Source: Dipetalonema caudispina (lineage: Eukaryota; Nematoda; Chromadorea; Rhabditida; Onchocercidae). From it: DNA of 64,000 nt. The position numbers and the translations under genes are program-made. Under the pieces are notes generated by a model. It was not told where the DNA came from. It was given only the letters and a program-made list of their open reading frames with translations, and made no database searches. Every line of letters starts with the position of its first letter. The first letter of the stretch is position 1. Below, piece by piece: positions 55,301-64,000 of the stretch. The stretch lies in assembly GCA_013365325.1 (NCBI GenBank), contig JABVXV010000146.1, forward strand, positions 1 to 64,000. The letters run 5' to 3'.

Positions 55301-57486
55301 TTTAATGGCAAAATAATGATGCAAGGAATTTATTCAGATGATTTATTCAAACTAAGATACTCGTAAAAGAGGAAAAAACAGCAACCTGATGAGATCCTTG
55401 ACGCGATCCAGGCTCGATGGATTTGCTTTATCAACATCCGTCACATCAACATCCATTTCCAAATCCATTACTTTTATTCTCATCCTTCCATCTGGCAACG
55501 TTTCTAGCAAACGTGCAAGCGTAAAACCGTTTTTATGAATCAACCAGCACCGTTCCTCTTCCGGCGTATCCTATGTCATTAAGCTGCTATTACAACTCAA
55601 AGTTTTCCATATTTCACTTCAATTTTTCGTTTTCACTTTCAAAATTTCACTTAAAACATCTTCCAAAAAACTACCGTATTAGCATGATATTTCGGAGTTG
55701 CCGGAAGCATCAATGAATCACCAACAACAGAGCGATCCAACTCATTCCGCTCGCATAGTTCAGCTAACTCCGGTGCAGCTCTTACCGTCAGCTCAATAGT
55801 TGGTCCACAACGCTGCAACATTGGCTATTAGCAGTCTGTGACCATCATTCCTTAAACTCTGGAACTTTGTACTTCCCATTAAAATCAACATAAAATATCT
55901 TCGCGGAAATCTCTTACACTTTCCAATTATCCAGCAAAGGAAAATACATCGGATGATCATATTTATATAGCACATTTTGCTACACATCAGAAATTTAAAA
56001 CCGCCATTAACTCAACTCACACTTACTCTAGTTAAATGTTTAAATGCTCTGACCATACACTATTTCCATCTGAAATACCATTAGAATTGCTTAATGTTAA
56101 CCCGGACAAGAAGTGTGCCACTGATCAAGTACTGATCAAGAAGTGCTACTGTATTAAAGAGATAAGCCAGAACTACCACCAATCCAGGCTACTGATAGAA
56201 TAATTATTATGAAAAACATTTAAGGGGTAGTGCGCTATTTGTGGTCTCCGTTTCGGTAATGTGTAGTGGACTTTTTTGTAACGTAATGTGAATTAAAAGA
56301 TAATCATGGCTTGCATATACAAACAAACAGAAATTCGTCAATCGGTAAAGAAAAAATAGGATGGAAGAAAACATAGATGATAGCGGCAATTCCTAACTCT
56401 TTTCATCATATTTTAATAGGACTAGTCTTTCTGATAGTTTCCGACGTAACTCCCTCAATAAACTCACTTATTTTTTCGTACTAATTAGGCTGTAGTATAA
56501 TCTCCAAATTTTCTGTTATACCAAAAACTACTTTTTTTTGCAGATCCTCATTAGAATCGAGAGGACACATTACCAGATTAAGGGAAAATGAAGGTATCTT
56601 CACAGTTTCGTCATACCTATTTTGATATATGTGCATATATACATGTATGTACGCATATATATATATATGTACCAAATTGAATCGGGAAAATTTGAGACTA
56701 AATTTAAACGTTTGTAAGCTTACGGTATTTACTGGAAAATGCTTATGACTAAGTCATTCCGTTCAATACAACAAGAAATTACGAAAAAGGAGAGAAAAGA
56801 AATAAAAACCTCCATAAGAGTTGATAAATCGTTCCGACTTAACACGTCGATTGAAGTACCATTGATTCGTAACAACTGGTCACCCGGTAGTAACCCATAT
56901 CGAATATCGTTTGGTCGCGGTGGACCATCCCGGAACTTCACAGGTTCTACGAAAGCAACAGCATGCAATTTTCCTTGTTGGTCAGGAATTTGAGTACGTC
57001 GTACGATGAAATCAAAGTCACCTGAAAAAGAAAAAAAAAAGATAAGAAAAAAGGGATAGTTTCAAAGACTTTCGCATAAGTTAATGTGAATGAATCTCAT
57101 CTGTCCCAATTTTAAATTTCAGAAAAAGAAAGACTGTGAAAAATTCTCCATAAAAATTTTCTGAATCAAACCATTAACTATTTAAATTATGCTTACCAGA
57201 AATATTTCTGTGTAACGTCACAGTCCTGATATTCACTTGTACTGGTGCCAATGCTGGAAGCGACAACTTCGGTAAATTCTAAAAAACCGATAACTGATTA
57301 CTTGATCATTGAATTTGAGGACTTTAAGGTATTCTTTACAACATTTTCCAGAAGAATGAAATTTGGAAAACATCCAAAAGAAATTAAATGAAATAATTTT
57401 AATGCTAAAATTATGCATAATATTTGGTATACCTTGAGTGGATGGAAGGATGAAGGGGAGGAAATGGCGACAATTGCATCAGCCAT
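46382..57486 (-). CDS. MYO18: Class XVIII unconventional myosin (PDZ, motor, IQ, coiled coil)
   Basis: Actin-associated, probably non-motile myosin, which in other animals organises actomyosin and Golgi membranes. Exons: 57486-57433, 57278-57197, 57021-56810, 55812-55675, 55570-55386, 55225-55019, 54887-54757, 54423-54297, 53986-53821, 53635-53379, 53108-52916, 52803-52609, 52436-52347, 52267-52132, 52072-51919, 51686-51679, 51563-51421, 51200-51026, 50803-50640, 50490-50246, 50147-49918, 49835-49756, 49647-49493, 49400-49277, 49028-48873, 48792-48634, 48547-48435, 48330-48111, 47878-47690, 47525-47346, 47099-46914, 46567-46382. They total 5040 nt (about 1679 aa). PDZ is about 30-125 (YGLLPGDQLLRING). 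The motor has P-loop GTSGSGKT (308-315), switch I GNSTRF and switch II VDYPGSEF. HFVHCIRPL precedes the converter, the neck has WPWWRLY, and a long coiled coil ends SDDEDLFSIQ. The 8-nt exon 16 is tentative. Confidence 0.92.
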
Positions 57487-57493
57487 ATTGCCT
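57487..57493 (-). promoter_or_regulatory. Candidate trans-splice acceptor of MYO18
   Basis: Gene-strand TTGTTCAG (AG at 57492-57493) is followed by GCAAT and the ATG. The 5-nt leader is typical of spliced-leader sites; a 5' UTR intron is the alternative. Confidence 0.5.
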
Positions 57494-58255
57494 GAACAAT
57501 TCCTCCCGCAATTGTAGAATACAATAAATTCTTCAAATCGTTCAAAGGAACGATTTATGTGATCTTTTTTTCTTTTTTTTTTTTTTTTTTCTTGCTCTTA
57601 CTTTCGTTAACCTGTAATGATGAATCAAACATTTGATAATAAATGCAAGCAATAAATTCTTGCTATCTGTAATTAAATGCTCATGGCCTAGATTTTATAA
57701 AAATGCTCTCAAATAAATAATATTTCTTCTAATTACTTTTTCATATTTATATTATCAATTTTATAAAATCTTTAAATAAAAACTAATCATATCTTGATGT
57801 CAAGATATTAACCAAATATCCTATCCTACAACAACAATATCACCATCATACCATATTAATTAATAATAAACACAGAAAATGGCATAGTGACACGGAACCA
57901 TCTGCCCTACAGTTCAGTTATGCAACCCATGATGAATGGTTTTGGTTTTTTTTTTATGTTTTAATTGAAATTCATTGGGGTCATTAAGTTATGAGGGTCA
58001 TTTACATTATCATTTCAGTTGATTTTACCGATGAATTGATTTCTTCTCTCTTTTTTTTTTTTTTTTTTTAATTACAAATTCTATAATGTTGTATTTGATG
58101 TTTCATTTTTCTAGATCATATATCTTATCAAACTTATTATCATTGGATATTTTCATTCTGAATGAAGAAATTATTCGGCCAATAATTGGTTAATTCTGTT
58201 GAAATCCTGATTTTTCAAGATATTTCTATGTAATTTAAAGGTGGAAAGGAAGAAA
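57494..58255. promoter_or_regulatory. Divergent MYO18 / USO1 intergenic promoter region
   Basis: The start codons of the two genes face away from each other across 779 bp, so both promoters must lie here unless 5' exons are missing. The stretch contains two long T tracts (about 57.57-57.59 and 58.05-58.07 kb). No TATA box or other named element can be assigned with confidence. Confidence 0.45.
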
Positions 58256-58265
58256 ATTATTGTAG
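58256..58265 (+). promoter_or_regulatory. Candidate trans-splice acceptor immediately before the USO1 ATG
   Basis: The sequence ATTATTGTAG ends exactly at the base before ATG (58266-58268). A zero-length 5' leader after an AG strongly suggests spliced-leader addition directly at the start codon. Confidence 0.55.
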
Positions 58266-61200
58266 ATGGCATTCTTGACAAGTTTATTTGGTGGTCAAAC
58301 CAATGGTACTCGTGAAACGGATAATGCTGCAGAAGTTGTGGAAAATCTAGTTGAAAGAGTGGAAACGTCTACAGTTCCAGAAGATCGACGAGATGCCTTG
58401 AAAGCATTACGATCACTTGCTAAAGTTAATATTATTTCCGTTTAAAAATTAATTTAGCTGTAATGCTAAAAGATTCATCAAACTAATTTAGAAGTAATAT
58501 TAAAAGATTCATCACATGCAAATTTCTGATGGGGTCGTTAAAATTTAATTCTAGAAAAACAGAATTTGAAGGATGGATATTATAAGTACAGAATATAGCA
58601 AGCGAGTCTGGAAATATTTGCAAGAAAATAAGTTTGCCAGCAAATGTCACACGCAAATGTGAGGATCATGAACAACATCGTGAATCAGTAATTAACATGT
58701 AACAAAATTTTTTCGAAAATGAGTTTTTCAATAGTATGCAGTACCGGATACTGTGAATAAATTCGAAGAATTGTTTAATGGTTATTATTATCTTAGGAGG
58801 AAAACAAAGATGATTTGCAAGTTATTAAAAAGAAGAGAAATTGCAGAAAGTACGATTACCAGTTGCTGCCATAGGTATGAATGTTTACATGGAAATTCTG
58901 GAGAAAGAAGGCAATAGTTCGGAGATCGTATCTATCGTTCTTGAAATACTAGTAGCTGTGCTGTGCGATGATGAGGCTCCAGATGAAGGTAAGGATTAAA
59001 TTATTACGCCTAATTTGGTATTAGTTGTTTGTTGTCCTAGTATAGCAATTCAGCTGGAGAAAAAAAAAATCAAATTTAAGGACAGGATGAAATTGGTGAA
59101 CGACTTGCGGAAATGATAGTTCGGAGAAAAGCATTCATTACATCGATCATGGCACTTGCTGAATCATACGAATTCTCTGTTCGAAGGTATGCTTTTTCCA
59201 ATTTTATCGAGATTACTAGAGATATTTCAGTGACCGTTCATCGGAGAAAAAAGAGGCCAGAGATTATATGTAGTTGTGTACGAGTCCATGGAAAAGGTAG
59301 CATGATACCTACTGTCAAACTATTCATTTTTCTCAGTGATTAAGCTTTAAAGGTCTTTCTACTTTTATTCAAATGACAAAGCCATTAAACAATGTTTCCG
59401 ATGTGAACAGGCTCAAATTCTCGCTGACATAAATATTTTGCTGTTGTAGGGCTGAAGTTTACGGTTCTCTAAATTTCTGGCTTTGTTCCATTAGTACTTT
59501 CTGGTATAAAAATGTGCAAATGTATAATTGCGTGTTTCAGAGCGGTAATTCAATTATTAACAGCACTTTTGCGACATCGTGCTAGTGAAGTTCAAACAGC
59601 AGTTGTTGAGGAACCGATGGGAGTATCTCGTTTAGTGGATTTGCTCCACGACACCAGAGAGGTATTCTATTGTTGCTTAAACCAATACAAAAAGTCAAAT
59701 GTGATAGGGAACCATCATTTTTTTCACACTTTCTGGAGTATTATTTTACTACAACCTTCAAATGAAATACTGAGTTTCTCTATGTAGCAAATTAAACTCA
59801 AGCATACTTTGTTCTTTTATTCAAGATAATTCGTAACAGTACGGTATTGATGATGAGTGAACTAAGTCGAGCACATCCACAAATCCAGCAACTTCTGGCT
59901 TATGAAAACGCATTTCAACTTCTTTTTGATGTGATCGATGTCGAACCAATGGAAAGTACGTTTCTTTGCAGAAATGCTAATATTTTCTAGTTCATGAATT
60001 GCTTTGTCATACTTTATGCTCCCACTTTAGGTATCGTCATTGAAGACTGTCTTTATGTGATTCTCAATCTCTTACGGAAAAATCCAAAGAATCAGCAATT
60101 ATTCCGAGAAGCCAGGTCTGTATATATATATATATATATATATTTGGGAAAGTCAAAATACTGATAATAGTTCATTACGTATATTATTAACTGCGTCACC
60201 TTTTTTATGATAATACGAAGGAAAAGTAGAAAGTCCGATCTGAGTACCTCGTTGAAATCTGGGAATAACATAGTGATATATGCATCTTAAAATCTTCAGA
60301 ATATTGTAGGTGACACTATTAAATGTTGTTATTGAAGACCAGGAAAATCAAAACACCAGCAGCTTGTGAATTATATAAATTATATTCATACGATTATATA
60401 AACTCGTGAATTATATTCAGGCTGTTTGATGTTGAGATATGCTATTCTCATGTTACAGGTGAAGGAAAAATGGACTAATTAAAAAGAAAAAATCGTTTAA
60501 CTTCAAAATTTCGAAAATCTTCGATCTTGTTTCCAGTCTGATCCAGCGTTTGGCAGTACTGCTAAACTGTTTCTTATACGGGCGAGAGGGTGAGGAAGAT
60601 TTGTCACAACGAGATTATGAATGGCAGAAACAAAAAATCGCAAATGTGATATTTTTACTTCAAGTTGTTCGAAGTTTGGTTTCTCCACAGGATAATTCGC
60701 AGAACAACACACGTGCTGCACAGAAAGCCATTTCGCAATCAGGTAAAGATTTGATATTTCAATAAAATCTACTTTTCTAGTATTTGTCGCAGTGGCATGC
60801 CAAGTGATATATATATACTGAAATGTTAGGATTAGCTGGATGATTAGTGCGGTTTACTGGTAGTGGAGTGGCTTAATGAATGATAACTGCTCATAGGCGT
60901 TTAACCATTTTTGTTAATTTGTTTGAATATCGTGACAGGTACAAATTCGTTAAACATTATATGATTTTTCTAAATTCGACTTAATCATTATTGGCAAAAA
61001 CAACTTCAATTACTCTCAATTTGCAGTCGGGTTTTTCTTCAAAAATTGTCCACCTAGCAGTCTTTGTTTTTAGCGGTGAGAGTAAACTTCGAAGCGTTAC
61101 GTGTATTCAAATGTTTTAGCAATGCAGTACTGAGAGTTGAGGTTTGGATAAATTGGTAACTTCTGCGTTGTTTTTTAACATGAATAGAACTATTTCCTAA

Positions 61201-62320
61201 AGCATCGATGTTTCTGTAACTTCCTTAACGATCAAATTTTATAAGGCATCCTTGATTGAATCATATCAGCAACAATTATTTGACAGGAGAACTGTAATTT
61301 GAAACCGTAAGCTTCATGTTTGTGTTCATTATTATCATTAGACTCTAGTGTTTTTTTTTTTTTTTAATTCGTAGAAAGAGTAAGGTACTGGTGGAGTGGT
61401 CGCGGTAAAAACAAAATACATTATAAATCCATATTTAATTTTGTAATATATTCAGATTCTTTTTGTTCTATAAATTCCACAGCATAATTTCAGGAATGTT
61501 AAAAAATTTATGCAGTGTTTTGTTGTCCGAAATTGTAGCAACAGTGGAAGTTCTTACTGAAGCTATCATCACTGTAGCAGAAGTGATATGTGGTGATTAT
61601 CCAAATCAGGAATATTTTTCAACTCGTAGTCTTGCAACCGATGTTGGAAACAGGTAATGAGATTTGAAAACAGCACCTTTATTTAAATAGTAAGTAGTTC
61701 TGGAGGATATTGTTCTATTCTTTCTGGAAGTACTGTTATCCGTAGTCTCGATACGAAACATTGTTTGCTAAGTTCTTCGTTTAAGATGCTTATTTTTTGT
61801 TCTTATCTTACAGACCGGCACTAATTGTCCTTTTATTATCAATGAATACTGACAAACAACCATTCAAACTACGTTGTGCTGTCTTTTATTGTTTCCTATG
61901 TTATCTATATGATAACGAATTTGGTAAAACGAAAGTAGGTTTTATTTTGCCAGTTTTGCACTGTAAAGCTTATCAATAGTTTCACTACTATTGCTATTTG
62001 ATGAAGAATATTGTAGTCTAAATGATGTATATTTCAGAACGCAATAAAACCTTACCCACTGGGATAATTAGAAGAAGAAAATGAGTTCTGTTAAAACCTG
62101 AAACTTTTATTGGTTAATAAATACCCTGTCGATACTAGTATTTATTCTTGGTTTGCGATTTGTTGTACTTCACAGAATCTGAACTCTTTAATGGTCCTTT
62201 TAATAATTGCAGGTAATTGATACATTGTTGCCTTCGGGAACTTCAAGCGACTCACAAATCACTACTGGACATTGTATATGTACTGCTATTCTAAGTTCGG
62301 AAACTGTCCAGGTAAAGTAT

Positions 62321-62352
<32 letters not shown>

Positions 62353-64000
62353 ACCAAACTTTGTATTTTTATATGTATCAAACTTTGAAATACTAAACTC
62401 AAATAGGAATTACAAGTTGAAATAATTAGCAAATTTTAAAAATTGGTTGGAAAAAGATTGCAAGATGTAGGAGCCTTATCGTTTTTCATGAAAACATTTT
62501 CTTAATGAGTTTACATCTGTTTAATCAGTATTCAGATATGGCTTGGTTGCGTTTGTTTGCTGCATTGTCTTCTAGATGCGGACCATCTCAAACAGCAGCT
62601 GCTTAGAGTTCAACTGACAACAAATCCTTCCGAGATGCCTTCTTCACTTTTGCAACATCTTAGTACTATTCTGGTTAGTAAGGGTTTCTTTTCTTTGAGT
62701 TGAGCAAACATGAGCTTTTACTGCAGTTAACTGATGAACGACATTTTTTTAGATTTCTTTGGGAAATCGTCGACCGCAGACTAGGGCGGGTCTACTTATG
62801 CTGCTTTCGACATGGTTGCACAATTGTCCACTCGCAGTTACCCAGTTTATCTCAGTCGACGAAAACATCCAATATTTAACGACGCACATAGGTATAGCAT
62901 AAAATTTAAGTTTCACAAGTTATGAAGTTGTTTAAAAGTAATGGAATTTCCTAGATTAGAATTGTAAATTCTTATCTATATTGATATTCCCTTTATTTTC
63001 ATTTTCATAAACTTTCTAAAATCAGTGTTCATCCTTTTTTTCTTTAAGATGGATATGGCACAGAAGGTTCTGAAGATGAGAATCAAGTTGTGAGAGGGTT
63101 GATAGCCTTTTTGCTTACAATTTGCTTAGTCTTCGATGAAAATGGCGAGGATAAAAACAGGTAGGCTCTGGGCATTCTCTGTGTACATGCACTTTTATTT
63201 AGTTTTAGCATGCATCGGCATTTAAACTTGCTTTTTACATTATTTTTTAGATATCAAATGATTAAGTAAGGCTTTTCAGAAGAAATGCTTTGAATGTGGT
63301 TGTAGAACGTCGCGTTGGAAGGGAGAAGCTGGTTGAGTTGCTGGAAGGCCTCTCACATAGTGAGCATTACGTAAAAGCCGCACAACGACCACAACCGTTA
63401 GCGAAAGCAGCTCAAGAATTGTTTTTGGATTATCATTTTACGAAGTTCTTCAAAAGTGTCGAGGGTTCCTTAAAATTTTTTTGGTCATAATGAAGCTTTT
63501 TTGATTGGAATTTAAACCATTTCCCACCTATAACCAGAACAGCAAAGATTACTCGACTGTTAGGTGTGGCAGTACGCCTTTTGTTGAGGAACATTGTCTA
63601 CATGACAGACAGAGTTGTATGTTGCACTCCTGAAAAAATTTCACAGTATCGTTCGTCAGAGCATTCGGCTGTCCATGGTTTTTAATTTTAATTGATGTAT
63701 CAAATCATTTGAGTTTTGGGACTGCATAGTTACTAAAATTGAAAATCTTTTGAGTTATGAAAAAACTTGAAATATATATAAATTCTTCACGCCAGTCATT
63801 GCTCAAATTATATTCCGCTTCAGTTATGTTCGGATTAATCAAACCTATAACAGTTTCGACATTTCTTAGGTCGAATGGCCAAACAGATATGTCCTTCTGC
63901 CGAAATAAGTACTTCCAGTATCAATAATGATAGTGTTTTTAATTCATACAAAGAACTGATAAAGCGTCAGGATGAAACAATCGCATCACTAAATCAGCAG
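58266..64000 (+). CDS. uso-1: USO1/p115 general vesicular transport factor (N-terminal part, runs off the window)
   Basis: Golgi tethering factor that docks COPI/COPII vesicles downstream of Rab1. Exons: 58266-58424, 58847-58988, 59081-59186, 59541-59661, 59826-59955, 60031-60115, 60537-60742, 61494-61653, 61814-61934, 62213-62311, 62536-62673, 62753-62891, 63049-63160, 63280-63464, 63543-63563, 63870-64000 (continuing). They total 2055 nt (685 codons). It begins [14 protein letters not shown] with the [14 protein letters not shown] block. The armadillo-repeat head covers roughly residues 1-640 and shows family landmarks [71 protein letters not shown] and [13 protein letters not shown]. The last exon, with [19 protein letters not shown], begins the coiled-coil tail; the rest of the tail lies outside. 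Three acceptors use AAG. The 21-nt exon 15 is set by phase and is the weakest call. Confidence 0.93.
60121..60143. repeat. (TA)n microsatellite next to a splice donor
   Basis: TA run starting 5 nt downstream of the USO1 exon 6 boundary (exon end 60115, donor GTCTG), inside intron 6. Confidence 0.9.
62329..62353. repeat. (AT)n microsatellite
   Basis: AT run in USO1 intron 10, about 17 nt after the donor. Simple repeat. Confidence 0.9.

Noticed and set aside
56481..56675. Minus-strand open frame in MYO18 intron 3 with an acceptor-like AG
   Set aside because: Its phase (2) does not match the phase-0 end of exon 3. It ends in a stop, and exon 3 joins exon 4 (55812) directly in frame with sequence that aligns to human MYO18A.

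Overview
The window reads as a gene-sparse stretch of a nematode nuclear genome. The evidence is AT-rich sequence with many A/T homopolymers, multi-exon genes with short GT-AG introns and T-rich TTTTCAG-like acceptors, and four start codons that sit 0-5 nt downstream of a splice acceptor, as expected for spliced-leader trans-splicing. A spirurid/filarial-like worm is my guess, not something the sequence proves. I see no transposase, reverse transcriptase, CRISPR, rRNA or convincing tRNA.

Layout. (1) 1.6-15.0 kb, minus: a complete NCAM/Fasciclin-II-type adhesion receptor in 17 exons (848 aa: signal peptide, 5 Ig, 2 FN3, TM, short tail). (2) 15.0-26.4 kb: an 11.3 kb AT-rich gap with simple repeats, a 112-bp tandem duplication and one possible orphan exon. 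(3) 26.4-31.8 kb, plus: a secreted protein of about 733 aa built from four divergent MAM-like modules, in 13 exons. (4) 31.8-35.9 kb: intergenic, with a near-perfect 28-nt-arm hairpin. (5) 35.9-38.5 kb, minus: a compact FEZF-type transcription factor (218 aa, Eh1 motif plus six C2H2 fingers). (6) 41.4-43.1 kb, minus: ARF6 (175 aa, 4 exons). (7) 46.4-57.5 kb, minus: a class XVIII myosin (PDZ, motor, IQ, coiled coil; about 1679 aa, 32 exons). (8) 58.3 kb to the right edge, plus: the N-terminal 685 codons of USO1/p115, the Golgi vesicle tether, in 16 exons, cut by the window end.

Exon models were built by hand by matching reading phase across every intron. The five complete models (NCAM, MAM, FEZF, ARF6, MYO18) each sum to a whole number of codons. 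NCAM and FEZF are neural genes in other animals, and the MAM protein is extracellular. ARF6, MYO18 and USO1 form a membrane-traffic/cytoskeleton group, with MYO18 and USO1 head to head across 779 bp. Long homopolymers are dense left of about 39 kb and much rarer between 39 and 57 kb.
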